Shown: one piece after another, positions 33,701-43,404 of the stretch
Position numbering within the stretch: position 1 is the first letter of the stretch
Layout of the letters: each line of letters opens with the position of its first letter
Assembly (NCBI RefSeq): GCF_017566145.1
Contig: NZ_JABFCL010000003.1
Span: forward strand, 186,001 to 250,000
Reading direction: 5' to 3'
DNA length: 64,000 nt
From: Bittarella massiliensis (ex Durand et al. 2017)
Lineage (GTDB): Bacteria; Bacillota; Clostridia; Oscillospirales; Ruminococcaceae
Notes under the pieces: model-generated
The model's input: only the letters and a program-made list of their open reading frames with translations
Databases searched by the model: none
What the model was told of the DNA's origin: nothing
Position numbers and translations under genes: made by a program

Positions 33701-34899
33701 GCCTTAGAGCACCGCCGGGACTGGAAGAAGGTGTCGGCGATGGCCTGGCCCACGGTGACCGCCGCCCCGGTGGGATTGTTGATTTTGGCCTTGTAGGTGA
33801 TGATGTTGTCCCCCACCCCGGTCATCTTGAAGGGGATGCCGTCGCCAATGATGTCGGTGGTGGAGGGGACAGGGGCCCCGTTGGCGACGATCTGCTGGCC
33901 CTCCCGATCGGTGAGGGGGACGATGCCGGCGGTGGGGTAGTCTCTGTCGTTCTGGAGGAGCTTGAGGGTGCAGGGCACCGCCTGGGTGGAGGCCTTGGTG
34001 TTGTTGTTTTTCACCTTGGCCTGAACGATGACCGTGTCCCCGTTTTTGGGGGTCTCTCCGGTGGCAAAGGCGGAGCCGTTGGCTTTCAGCAGCTTGGTCT
34101 CCACGAATTCCGGGGAGTACCCGGTGTAGGCGGCGGTGGAAAAGACGCCGGACATGGCGCAGCCGGGGATGCGGCCGCCGCCGCCCCAGTGGGCCAGGCC
34201 GGACATCCGTACCTGCACGTCTTTCACATCGGCGCCAAAGACCTCGTAGATGTTTTTGGTGAGGGTGGTGCCGTTGTAGTCGAAACTGAGGATATTGGTC
34301 TGGGCGTTGTAGCTGAGGCGGAAGGTCTTTAGGCTGCCAAAGTGGGTTTTGTCCACCTGTTTCGACAGAATGCTCACGTAGTTGAGGGCGACCAACCGCT
34401 GGATGACGGTGACAGAGGGAGCGGTCTTGCCCTCCTCTTTGCCGGCGGCAAAGGCCAGCAGCGGCTTATTGTCACCGTATACGCCGGCGTGGAGGACCAC
34501 GTTTCCCAAGCACATGGCGTTTTTGGGGTAGGAATCGGGAAAGGAAATGCTGAACTTGCCGCTCAGCGACCAGTCGGCATCCAGGGAGAGGCGGTGCTTG
34601 CTCAAAAAAACGCTGCCAGCCTGGAAGACACCCTCGTTTGTAAAGGTCTTGTCCTCGTCGGTGTTGAGGAGGTAGAAAGTGTTCCCCTTGGGGCCGTACG
34701 CTTTGGGATCGTAGCCGGAGCGGTTATCTCAGTTGAAGACATCGGACAGGGAGTTGGTGCCGATGTAGTCGTCGGTGGCCGCCCACCCAACCCCGCTGCC
34801 GCCCAGGAGGGGGAATCCCCCCAACAAAATCAGCGCGGACAAAAAGACCGAAATGACGGCGGGGACCCGTTTGGCCGCTGCTTTTCTCGCTTTGCGCAC
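30718..34899 (-). pseudogene. Giant wall-anchored repeat surface protein, interrupted by in-frame TGA
   Basis: The intact frame would run from the GTG at 34899 (AAGGAG 8 bases upstream) to 30718, about 1390 codons. Codons 1-56 encode a signal peptide (KRVPAVISVFLSALILLGG then GVGWA) and the start of the mature protein up to SLSDVFN; then comes a TGA at 34729-34731, after which the same frame continues with DNRSGYDPKAYGPKGNTF. Domains that follow: an L-type-lectin-like beta domain (about 60-270), an Ig-like linker region, six tandem repeats of about 110-120 residues, and an anchor (GPYTGDSG, helix, basic tail). Nonsense mutation, base error and UGA recoding are all possible. Confidence 0.75.
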
Positions 34900-35208
34900 A
34901 AAAATCACTCCTTGTCTGCCGCGGTGCTGGCGGCAATATGAATCGTAGCAGCCGGGAAACCCAGCGGGGAAATGGCAACCGGCCCCGGCGGCGGGCGGGG
35001 TGATGGGAAAATCTTCCCTGTGTACAAAAGGACACAACACACCGCATCCTGTAAATGTGCGGCGGGAGGAGAAGTGGGTCAACTGTTTTTTTGACCATTT
35101 TTGAGGTGGGGAGAAAAACGGAAAAAGCGGCCGAAAGGAGGTGACTGCCGGCGCATTCTATGGTAAACTATTTTGCGAGTATCTACAAGTTTTGGGAGGT
35201 GGAAAATT
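34900..35208. other. Divergent promoter region between surface protein and sigma factor
   Basis: About 310 bp separate the two divergent starts. It holds ribosome sites for both genes and a TTGACC at 35092-35097 without a matching -10. The region is the natural place for sigma autoregulation and surface-protein control. Confidence 0.45.
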
Positions 35209-36408
35209 GTGGGGGAACGGCCTTTGAGCCACCAACAGCTGGCGGCGCTGCTGACCCGGGCCCAGGGGGGGAGCGAGGAGGCGTTTGCCCAGCTCTACCG
35301 GGCCACCTATCGCGCCCAGTGGACCCAGGCCCGTCTGCTCCTGGGCAGCGACGCCCTGGCCGACGAGGCGGTGCAGGAGAGCTACATTGCCCTCTACCGA
35401 AATTTGCAGAGCATTTCTCCCCCGCAGGTGCTGGTGGCCTACCTCAACCGAACCACCTTCTATGTCTGCCAGAACCTGCGCCGGGCGGAGACCCGGCACA
35501 CCCGGCGCAGCGACGGGGAGGAGCGCCTTGCGGAACTGCCGGATCTTGACCGCTTTGCGCAGCCGGAGGAGCGGCTGGCGGACAGGGAGCGGACCGAGCG
35601 GCTGGCGGAGGGGCTGGCCGGGCTGCCCGCGCGGCAGCGGCAGGCGCTGGTGCTGCGCTACTGCCAACAGCTGACGATCCGACAGATCGCCCAGGTGTTG
35701 GGGTGTTCGGACAGCACCGTCAAGCGGGAACTGCGGGGGGGCAAAGCGGCACTGCACCGGCTGTTGGGCGGGGTGCTGCCCGTCTTTTTCCCGCTGGGGG
35801 CGGCGCTGCGGGCCTCGACGGCCCCCCCGCGCCGGCAGCTGTCCCGCCCGGCAGTGGGCGCCCTGGCGGCGGGAACGGCGGCGGTGGCCCTGGGCCTGGC
35901 CGCGCTGCCGGCACCGGCCATCGGGGAGGTGCGCGCAGAGGGGCAAAACGGGGTGGCGCGGGCGGTGGTGTCCGCCCGCGGCGCAAAACAGGTCTGGCTG
36001 GCGGCGGCAGACGGGGAGCGGTATCCCCTGGTGGAGGTGGCGGCGGGGCTCTATGAGGGACAGCCGCTGCCCAACGGCAGCTATGTGGCGGTGGCTGCCG
36101 GGGCCAATGGGCGGCAGGATCGCCGGGAGTTGACGGTGACCCAGGCCGATGAGCGGCCGCCGGAGATCGTCGAGAGCCGGGGAGAGGGCGGACTGATCGC
36201 CCTGCAGCTGGGCGATGAGACCGGGGTGGACTGGGCCGGCTGCTACCTGAAGGGGGCCGACGGCGCGCGGATCGACCCGCTGTGCACCCAGGGGGAGACC
36301 GGGTATTTTGACCTGTCTCCCGGCAGTTACCGGGTGCGCGTCTGCGATGTGCTGGGCAACGGGGGCTGGAGCGAGTTGACGGTGAGCGGGCAGGGGGACG
36401 GCGGATAA
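35209..36408 (+). CDS. ECF sigma factor fused to a membrane segment and extracytoplasmic domain
   Basis: 399 residues from the GTG at 35209 (GGGAGG 9 bases upstream). Residues 10-85 are sigma region 2 (EEAFAQLYRATYRAQWTQARLLLGSDALADEAVQESYIALYRN), residues 130-180 sigma region 4 (LPARQRQALVLRYCQQLTIRQIAQVLGCSDSTVKRELRGG). After a basic stretch comes one membrane helix (about 215-237, rich in Ala and Gly), then about 160 residues outside the membrane with two beta-sandwich-like units (VARAVVSARGAKQVWLAAADG; LIALQLGDETGVDWAGCYLKGADG). No separate anti-sigma gene is present. The protein probably senses an envelope signal and frees or activates its sigma part. It is divergent from the giant surface protein. 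Confidence 0.85.
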   Translation: MGERPLSHQQLAALLTRAQGGSEEAFAQLYRATYRAQWTQARLLLGSDALADEAVQESYIALYRNLQSISPPQVLVAYLNRTTFYVCQNLRRAETRHTRRSDGEERLAELPDLDRFAQPEERLADRERTERLAEGLAGLPARQRQALVLRYCQQLTIRQIAQVLGCSDSTVKRELRGGKAALHRLLGGVLPVFFPLGAALRASTAPPRRQLSRPAVGALAAGTAAVALGLAALPAPAIGEVRAEGQNGVARAVVSARGAKQVWLAAADGERYPLVEVAAGLYEGQPLPNGSYVAVAAGANGRQDRRELTVTQADERPPEIVESRGEGGLIALQLGDETGVDWAGCYLKGADGARIDPLCTQGETGYFDLSPGSYRVRVCDVLGNGGWSELTVSGQGDGG

Positions 36409-36437
36409 AAAAAGAAATATACCGCCCGCGCCTGCTG

Positions 36438-36466
36438 TTGACAACCCTGGTGGATTGTGGTATTTT
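36438..36466 (+). promoter_or_regulatory. Promoter of T-box operon
   Basis: TTGACA at 36438-36443, a 17-bp spacer and TATTTT at 36461-36466, just upstream of the T-box leader. Confidence 0.75.
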
Positions 36467-36471
36467 GGGGC

Positions 36472-36821
36472 TACACCAAAGAGCAAAAAGCCCAGAAGGG
36501 GACAGCGGGCCAGACGGAACCTTACAGAGAAGCGCCGGTTGGTGAAAGGCGCGAAGGAAACCGTGTGGAAGGGCCTTGGCCCGGCGGGTAAGACCGCCGC
36601 CGATCACCCCGGAGCTGCGCAGTGAAACCCGGACGAGGGGAGTAAGTGTCGCCGGTATCCCACCGTTAGAGGGGAGCGTGTTGTTGGACACGGCTGAGCG
36701 GCCCTTTTTAGAGGGCAACTGAGAGTGGTACCGCGGAGCAGCGATGAAAACAGTCGGCTTCGTCTCTCTGAACCGATTCGCCCGAGAGGGCGGGCCGGTC
36801 AGGGGGGCGGGGCTTTTTTTC
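36472..36821 (+). ncRNA. T-box leader (tRNA-sensing riboswitch)
   Basis: Hallmarks in order: the distal Stem I sequence CAGAGAAGCGCCGGTTGGTG followed by GAAAGGCGC, the CCCCGGAGCTGC return strand, ACCGTTAGAGGGG, and the T-box GAGAGTGGTACCGCGG at 36721-36736, then an inverted repeat and seven Ts at 36814-36820. T-boxes bind uncharged tRNA and switch off termination when the cognate amino acid is scarce. By analogy with other leaders the specifier lies just before ACCCCGGAGC, which would make it ATC (Ile) with GAT (Asp) as alternative, but the loop is non-standard. The genes downstream are not an aminoacyl-tRNA synthetase. Confidence 0.9.
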
Positions 36822-36886
36822 TTGCCTTCACGGCAGGGCCCACGTCCAACAGGGAAACAAAACCAGAGTTAAGGGAGGACATTTCA

Positions 36887-37468
36887 ATGCTGCAAAATGA
36901 GATCAGCCAGATCGCCGAGAGACTGCGGGGCCTGCGCCAGATGACCGACACCACCCCCGAGGAGATGGCCCAGGTCACCGACACCGCGGTGGAGGAGTAC
37001 CTGCGCCTGGAGGAGGGGGAGGGGGACTTTTCCTTCACCTTCCTCTACAACTGCGCCAAGCACCTGGGGGTGGACCTGACCGAACTGATCACCGGCGAGA
37101 TGCCGAAGCTGTCGTTTTTCACCGTGGTGCGCCGGGGCGAGGGGATGCCCATCCGCCGCCGGGCGGGATTTGAGTACCAGCACCTGGCCTATTTGCTGCG
37201 GGGGCGGATGTGCGAGCCCTTTTTGGTCAAGGCTCCCTATCGGAAGGAAGAGCAAAACCAGGAGATCGCCCTCTCACGCCACAAGGGGCAGGAGTTTGAC
37301 TTTGTGCTCAAGGGGAGCCTGAAGGTGCGCATTGAGGACCACTACACGGTGCTGCACGCGGGGGACTCGATCTACTACGATTCCAGCCATGGGCACGGGA
37401 TGATCGCCGCCGAGGGCGAGGACTGCGAATTTTTGGCGATGGTCGTGGAAGGGCGTGACGAGAGGTGA
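36887..37468 (+). CDS. XRE-cupin family transcriptional regulator
   Basis: 193 residues from the ATG at 36887, after GGGAGGAC. An N-terminal helix-turn-helix of the XRE type (about residues 5-65: ISQIAERLRGLRQMTDTTPEEMAQVTDTAVEEYLRLE) is joined to a C-terminal cupin barrel (about 115-190: LSRHKGQEFDFVLKGSLKVRIEDHYTVLHAGDSIYYDSSHGHGM). The cupin keeps His and Glu residues of a metal or ligand site. Such regulators sense a small molecule made or used by neighbouring enzymes. The gene overlaps or abuts the acyl-CoA synthetase gene, a pairing common in Clostridia. Confidence 0.88.
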   Translation: MLQNEISQIAERLRGLRQMTDTTPEEMAQVTDTAVEEYLRLEEGEGDFSFTFLYNCAKHLGVDLTELITGEMPKLSFFTVVRRGEGMPIRRRAGFEYQHLAYLLRGRMCEPFLVKAPYRKEEQNQEIALSRHKGQEFDFVLKGSLKVRIEDHYTVLHAGDSIYYDSSHGHGMIAAEGEDCEFLAMVVEGRDER

Positions 37469-37473
37469 GCGAG

Positions 37474-39126
<1,653 letters not shown>

Positions 39127-39143
39127 GCAACTGCCCAAAAGGC

Positions 39144-39187
39144 AAAAAAGGAGCCCGAGACCGAAGGCGCGGTCTCGGGCTCCTTTT
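39144..39187. terminator. Bidirectional terminator between convergent genes
   Basis: GGAGCCCGAGACC / GGTCTCGGGCTCC with six As before and four Ts after; serves the synthetase gene and the symporter gene. Confidence 0.9.
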
Positions 39188-39200
39188 CTGTTGTGGGGGG

Positions 39201-40580
39201 TTACCGCCGCCCCTTTTTGGCCTTGGCGAGCAGGGGGGACTGGGCGTAGTCGCGGTAGAGGCGGGAGGCGGAGCCGGAGAGGGCCAGCAGCCCCAGCAGG
39301 TTGGGGATGACCATCAGCCCGTTGAAGAGGTCGGCCAGGGACCAGACCAGTTCCAGTTTGAGCAGGGAACCCAGGACGATGAAGCCCACCACCAGCAGGG
39401 CGTAGGGGAGGACGGCCTTTTTCCCGAAGAGGTAGATGATGTTTTGTTGGCCGAAAAAGAACCAGCCCACGATGGTGGAGAAGGCGAAGAAGAGCAGGCA
39501 GACGGCGATGAAGCCGTTGCCGAACGAACCGAAGGTGGCGGTGAAGGCAGCCTGGGTCAGCTCGATCCCGTCCGCCCCTGAGCCGTACTGCCCGCTGGTG
39601 AGGATCACCAGGGCGGTGAGGGTGAGAACCACGAAGGTGTCGATAAAGACCCCCATCATGGCGACGACGCCCTGCTGGCAGGGGTGCTCCACCTGGGCCA
39701 GGGCGTGGGCGTGGGGGGTGGAGCCCATGCCGGCCTCGTTGGAGAAGAGGCCCCGGGCCACCCCGTAGCGCATGGCCTTTTGCACCCCGATGCCGCAGGC
39801 GCCCCCCAGCACGGCGGCGGGGGAGAAGGCGCCCACGAAGATCTGGCGGAAGGCGTCGCCGATGGAGCCGGCGTGAAGGGCCAGGGCGACGACACAGCCC
39901 AGGATGTAGACGATAGCCATGAAGGGGACGATCTTTTCGGTGAGGGAGGCGATGCGGCGGATGCCGCCGATAAAGACAAAGCCGGCCAGCACGGCGATGA
40001 CAACGCCCACCACCAGTTTGTTGGCGCCAAAGGCGGTGGCGAAGGCCGAGGAGATGGAGTTGGCCTGGACCATGTTCCCCATAAAGCCCAAAGCGAGGAT
40101 GATGAACACCGAGAAGAGGACGGCCAGCACCCTGCCGAAACGGCCCTTGAAGGCGGCCTTTATGTAGTAGACCGGCCCGCCGATGACCGCGCCGTCCTTT
40201 TGGGTGCGGTGCGCCTGCGCCAAGCTGGCCTCGGCAAAGATGGTGGCCATGCCGAAGAAGGCGGAGAGCCACATCCAGAAGATGGCGCCGGGCCCGCCCA
40301 TGACGATGGCGGTGGCGGCCCCCGCCAGGTTGCCGGTGCCCACCTGGGCGGCCACGGCGGTAGCCAGGGACTGAAAGGAACTCATGCCGTCGGCGCCGGC
40401 CTTTTTCCCGCTGAAGCGGATCTTGCCGAAGACCTCTTTACAGCTCTGGCCGAAGCGGCGCACCTGTACAAACCGCAGGCGAAGGGTGAAGTAAATGCCG
40501 GCCCCACAGAGCAGAAAGAGGAGGAAGTAGTTCCAGAGATAGTCGTTGGCAACCGATACGAGAGATTCTAAAAATGACAT
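39201..40580 (-). CDS. Sodium:alanine symporter (AGCS family)
   Basis: 459 residues from the ATG at 40580. About eleven hydrophobic helices; AGCS landmarks include the basic loop LRLRFVQVRRFGQSCKEVFG, SSFQSLATAVAAQVGTGNLAGAATAI with the substrate-site GTGN, GPGAIFWMW, and SNEAGMGSTPHAHA. These proteins import alanine or glycine with sodium ions (AlsT, DagA). The family assignment is very secure, the preferred amino acid less so. It has its own promoter (40617-40645) and converges on the acyl-CoA synthetase gene. Confidence 0.93.
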   Translation of the reverse strand: MSFLESLVSVANDYLWNYFLLFLLCGAGIYFTLRLRFVQVRRFGQSCKEVFGKIRFSGKKAGADGMSSFQSLATAVAAQVGTGNLAGAATAIVMGGPGAIFWMWLSAFFGMATIFAEASLAQAHRTQKDGAVIGGPVYYIKAAFKGRFGRVLAVLFSVFIILALGFMGNMVQANSISSAFATAFGANKLVVGVVIAVLAGFVFIGGIRRIASLTEKIVPFMAIVYILGCVVALALHAGSIGDAFRQIFVGAFSPAAVLGGACGIGVQKAMRYGVARGLFSNEAGMGSTPHAHALAQVEHPCQQGVVAMMGVFIDTFVVLTLTALVILTSGQYGSGADGIELTQAAFTATFGSFGNGFIAVCLLFFAFSTIVGWFFFGQQNIIYLFGKKAVLPYALLVVGFIVLGSLLKLELVWSLADLFNGLMVIPNLLGLLALSGSASRLYRDYAQSPLLAKAKKGRR

Positions 40581-40616
40581 GATAACGCCCCTTTTTTCTT
40601 TTGTCACACGTTTGGC

Positions 40617-40645
40617 AGTATACCAGAGAAAGAGGCGGTTGTCTA
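40617..40645 (-). promoter_or_regulatory. Promoter of alanine symporter gene
   Basis: On the minus strand, TAGACA (40640-40645), a 17-bp spacer and TATACT (40617-40622), 37 bp upstream of the ATG. Confidence 0.65.
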
Positions 40646-40741
40646 CAATAAAAATGCAGATGTATTCCACACAAAGACAACTGGGCGTGCTGTCAGCTGG
40701 TGAAGGACAGAAGAAAAAAGAAACAAAACGGTAAAAAATAG

Positions 40742-40770
40742 TTGCAAATTAGAAACAAACGCGGTATACT
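40742..40770 (+). promoter_or_regulatory. Promoter of structured RNA
   Basis: TTGCAA at 40742-40747, a 17-bp spacer and TATACT at 40765-40770; no open reading frame with a ribosome site follows before the terminator at 40938. Confidence 0.75.
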
Positions 40771-40776
40771 GTGTTT

Positions 40777-40940
40777 ACAGAGTTGCGAAAAAGAAATGGC
40801 AGATGTTGCCCTGATTCGGACAATAACTGCCGGGTGAATGGTCCTACAACTCTCTTTTTAGCACAGAAGTTATCTGCGGACAGGGCAAAGGAAAGAAACA
40901 GGTAAAAAGGCGCTGCACCAAGGGAGTAGTGCGCCTTTAT
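40777..40940 (+). ncRNA. Structured small RNA, 6S RNA candidate
   Basis: A strong promoter drives about 165 nt that end in an intrinsic terminator (AAAGGC / GCCTTT with an inner GCAC / GTGC). The body folds as a long rod: TTGCCCTG (40806-40813) pairs with CAGGGCAA (40881-40888), and ATAACT pairs with AGTTAT further in, leaving a large internal bubble. Length, rod shape, central bubble and stand-alone transcription fit 6S RNA, which mimics an open promoter and holds sigma-70 RNA polymerase. I cannot check conserved 6S positions, so another small RNA remains possible. Confidence 0.5.
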
Positions 40941-40960
40941 CGTTTCTAAAAAGAAACAAT

Positions 40961-41131
40961 CTATTCGGAGACCAGGTTGCCGCGGTAGTGCTCGGCGATC
41001 TGCTGCAGTTCACCTAAGGTGGAGACCTGGACGCCCGAGTCGAGGATGATTTTGCGGACGGCGACGGGGAGGGAGTTGAAGTAGGGGGAGAGGGTGGGGT
41101 CGTTGAGGTAGAAGTTGGCGTTGGCGGACAT
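40961..41131 (-). CDS. Small protein of unknown function next to tail module
   Basis: 56 residues from the ATG at 41131, which has AAAGGAGG 7 bases upstream. The sequence SANANFYLNDPTLSPYFNSLPVAVRKIILDSG is soluble-looking with a helical second half (TLGELQQIAEHYRGN). No family is recognised. It is divergent from the tail-module regulator and ends against the RNA terminator. Because it sits at the edge of the phage-derived module it may be a remnant phage gene or an unrelated host gene. Confidence 0.6.
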   Translation of the reverse strand: MSANANFYLNDPTLSPYFNSLPVAVRKIILDSGVQVSTLGELQQIAEHYRGNLVSE

Positions 41132-41212
41132 GAAAAAACCTCCTTTGGGAAGAATGAGTGATTTGATTTCAGTGTTTCCCAGCGGGGGCAAAGAATACAG
41201 GAGGGCGAAAAA

Positions 41213-41602
41213 ATGACAGAGAGAGAATGGCGGGAGCTGCCCCATCTGCAGCGGGAGGTCAAGCTGTTGCAGGGGCAGTTGGAGCGGCTGCGCAGGGCGC
41301 AGGAGAGATGGGCGGTGCGGCGGCCGTGCGAGGGGGAGATGGCACAGGAGGAGATCGGCGCTGAGATGCGGGAGCTGGAGCGCCGCCTGCAGGCTGCCGT
41401 TCGCGGATACCTGTTGCGGGTGGAAGAGGGCTATGGGTTTTTGGGCGAGGTGGAGGACAGCCAGATGCGGCAGATTTTGAATTTGCGCTACCTCGAGGGG
41501 ATGAGTTGGCAGCGGGTGGCCTTTGCCATCGGCGAGTACGACGAGCAGTATCCCCGCAAGAAGTGCCGCCGGTTCTGGGCAAAGGAGGAGGGACGCATCT
41601 GA
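41213..41602 (+). CDS. DUF1492/ArpU-like late regulator
   Basis: 129 residues. The first 85 form a charged coiled coil (REVKLLQGQLERLRRAQERW onwards); the end, DSQMRQILNLRYLEGMSWQRVAFAIGEYDEQYPRKKC, resembles a sigma region 4-type helix-turn-helix as in DUF1492/ArpU phage proteins. In phages these are late-gene activators placed just before the morphogenesis genes. Here it is the first gene of the tail module and probably turns it on. An AGGAGGG site precedes the ATG. A TATACT at about 41626 after this gene could be part of the activated late promoter. Confidence 0.7.
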   Translation: MTEREWRELPHLQREVKLLQGQLERLRRAQERWAVRRPCEGEMAQEEIGAEMRELERRLQAAVRGYLLRVEEGYGFLGEVEDSQMRQILNLRYLEGMSWQRVAFAIGEYDEQYPRKKCRRFWAKEEGRI

Positions 41603-41757
41603 CGAAAAGGACGGCCGGAGGGCGGTATACTGAAATTGTGAGAGGGGAGGACACTCCCCAGGTGTGGAAAGAACACCGCAGCGAAGCGGCAGGGGAAGGG
41701 GCCGGCGGTGCAGGAAAACCAGGGCGGCGAGCCCAGGAGATAAAGGGGGAACAGACG

Positions 41758-42084
41758 TTGACAAAAGCGGAGATCAAGGCTGTTTTGACCAGCGCGCTGC
41801 AGGATGGGGTGGCGCTGTACTGGCAGTTTTCACCCAGCGGCACAGGGCGCTGCCTGGTGTGGGGGGAGACCGGGCCGGCCGGGTCGCCGGCCGCCGACAA
41901 CCGCCCGGAGGAGCGGGGGATGAAGGGGATGGTGGAACTCTACACCGCCCTGGAGGAAGACCCCCTGTTTGCCGCGGTGGAAGAGGCGCTGCAGGCGGCA
42001 CAGCTGCCGTTTTACTGGGAGAGCAGCGGCTATGACCGGGACGCGGGGCTGGTCAAGCACCGCTGGCGCTGGCTCAGCCTGTGA
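41758..42084 (+). CDS. Phage tail completion/terminator-like protein
   Basis: 108 residues from a TTG at 41758 with GGGGGA 7 bases upstream; longer frames lack a site. The protein begins TKAEIKAVLTSALQDGVALYWQFSP and ends with a W-rich KHRWRWLSL strand. Size and position directly before the tail tube gene are those of siphophage tail terminator or tail completion proteins, which cap the tail and determine its end. Sequence alone would not identify it, so this call rests on gene order. The 155 bp before it contain short inverted repeats and a TATACT. Confidence 0.55.
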   Translation: MTKAEIKAVLTSALQDGVALYWQFSPSGTGRCLVWGETGPAGSPAADNRPEERGMKGMVELYTALEEDPLFAAVEEALQAAQLPFYWESSGYDRDAGLVKHRWRWLSL

Positions 42085-42154
42085 GGGCTTTTGAGAGGGT
42101 GCAGACCGCCGAGAGAGGCGTTTGCAAATACATTTTTAAAAGGAGCGAATTGAG

Positions 42155-42760
42155 ATGGCGACTATTGGCGTGAGCAAACCGTATTATGCCCTGTATCAGA
42201 GTGAGGGCGGCACCGTCAGCTACCAGGGCGGCGGCCTGATGGGCAAGGCGGTGGAACTGTCGGCCAGCATCGAGGCCGGCGAGGAGAACAACCTGTACGC
42301 CGACAACATGGTGGTGGAGAGCGACAGCTCGTTTGCCGGCGGCACCCTGACCATTACCACCGACGACCTGCTGCAGGAGGCGAGCAAGGCCCTGCTGGGG
42401 CTGAAGACCAACGAGGTGACCGTGGGCGAGGAGAAGGTCACCGAGCTGGTGTACGACGACGAGTCCGTCGCCCCCTATCTGGGGGTGGGGATCATCATCA
42501 AGAAGAAGCGGGGCGGCAGCTATGCCTACCGCGCCATCATCTTCACCAAGGTGCAGTTCAAGGTGCCGGAGGACAGCGCCACCACCCAGGGCGAGGCGGT
42601 GGAGTGGCAGACCCCGGCCATCGAGGGGGCCATCTTCCGGGACGACAGCGCCACCCACGTCTGGAAGAGGGAGGCCACCCTGGACAGCGAGGAGAAGGCG
42701 GAGGCCTACATCAAGCAGGTGCTGCAGATCGCGGCCCCCTCTCCCGAGCCCCAGGCGTAA
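42155..42760 (+). CDS. Major tail tube protein
   Basis: 201 residues; AAAAGGAGCG precedes the ATG at 42155. The beta-rich sequence ATIGVSKPYYALYQ, then GKAVELSASIEAGEENNLYADNMVVESDSSF and TTDDLLQEASKALLG, matches phage major tail proteins of the phi13/TP901-1 type, which stack as hexamers to form the tail tube. There is no immunoglobulin-like C-terminal extension. It is the first recognised structural gene and should be the most highly expressed. Confidence 0.85.
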   Translation: MATIGVSKPYYALYQSEGGTVSYQGGGLMGKAVELSASIEAGEENNLYADNMVVESDSSFAGGTLTITTDDLLQEASKALLGLKTNEVTVGEEKVTELVYDDESVAPYLGVGIIIKKKRGGSYAYRAIIFTKVQFKVPEDSATTQGEAVEWQTPAIEGAIFRDDSATHVWKREATLDSEEKAEAYIKQVLQIAAPSPEPQA

Positions 42761-42772
42761 GGGGGAGAGCCG

Positions 42773-43162
42773 ATGGAGCGATTGTGTTACATTGAGCTGG
42801 GCGGCCGACAGTGCCCGCTGAATTTCTCGCTGGGCGCGGTGGAGGAGATCGGCAGGCGCTACGGCAGTCTGGAGGGGATGCAGGAGGCCTTTGCGGCCTT
42901 TGACCAGAAGCCGATTCACGAGGCGCTGGGCGACATCCTCTGGATTTTGGCGGTCCTGCTGCGGCAGGGCGCCGAGTACTGCCGGGTGATGGAGGGGAGG
43001 GAGGAAGAGCCCTTCACCGAAGAGCAGCTGAAGTGCCTGCTGGGCGCACAGGACGCCGGGCGGATCACAGAGGCCCTGACCGAGGCGATGCAGCTGGGCC
43101 AGGGCAGAGAGGTCGAGGTGCAGGCCGACCCAAAAAACGGGGCGGCCGCGCAGGGCCGGTAA
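42773..43162 (+). CDS. Tail assembly chaperone (G product)
   Basis: 129 residues, GGGGGAG before the ATG. An acidic helical protein (GAVEEIGRRYGSLEGMQEAFAAFDQKPIHEALGDILWILAVLLRQGAEY) located between tail tube and tape measure, the standard place of the lambda-G-like chaperone that coats the tape measure during tail assembly. Near its 3' end the codons CCA AAA AAC form the slippery heptamer A AAA AAC (43132-43138), and a -1 shift extends the protein into the frame that ends at 43335. Confidence 0.85.
   Translation: MERLCYIELGGRQCPLNFSLGAVEEIGRRYGSLEGMQEAFAAFDQKPIHEALGDILWILAVLLRQGAEYCRVMEGREEEPFTEEQLKCLLGAQDAGRITEALTEAMQLGQGREVEVQADPKNGAAAQGR
43132..43138 (+). other. Programmed -1 ribosomal frameshift site
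   Basis: AAAAAAC in the correct phase (A AAA AAC) eight codons before the G stop. The -1 frame continues without a stop to 43335, as in lambda G/GT and many siphophages. Confidence 0.85.
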
Positions 43163-43335
43163 GCACTGCGTGGTACTGGTTTTACGGGAGGATGTTGGGG
43201 ATCCCCCGCCGGGAGCTGTGCGCGATGCCGATGGGGGAGCTGTGCGACTTGATCGCCTGCTGGCAGATCGCCCAAGGGGCAAAGGAGCGGCCGGTGCGGC
43301 CGCTGGATGAGGAGATGATCCCCGACCTCCCGTAG
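43139..43335 (+). CDS. Frameshift extension of tail chaperone (T part of GT)
   Basis: Reached from the G frame by a -1 shift at 43132-43138. It adds about 65 residues beginning RGGRAGPVSTAWYWFYGRMLGIPRRELCAMP and ending EEMIPDLP. It has no ribosome site of its own close to an early start codon, which supports expression only as the GT fusion. The GT product normally recruits the tail tube protein to the tape-measure complex and is made at a few percent of G. The motif YGRMLGIPRRELCAMPMGELCDLI resembles T domains that precede tape measures. Confidence 0.8.
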
Positions 43336-43404
43336 GGAAAAGAGAGAAGGGGTGGGCGGTCGTTGGCCGCCCGCCCTTTTTAAAGAGAGAAAGGAGGAGA
43401 GGAA

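Noticed and set aside
31072-34332. A 1086-codon open frame on the plus strand
   Set aside because: It is antisense to the giant surface protein. Its composition (Gly, Val, Asp, His runs) is what GC-rich codons give when read on the other strand, and it has no ribosome site.
34729-34731. Selenocysteine reading of the in-frame TGA
   Set aside because: The position is in an extracellular lectin-like region with no redox motif, and no selenocysteine insertion hairpin was recognised next to it.
35160-35549. Alternative gene overlapping the sigma factor start
   Set aside because: The GGAGG upstream is too far from its ATG, and the frame turns into a composition shadow of the sigma gene.
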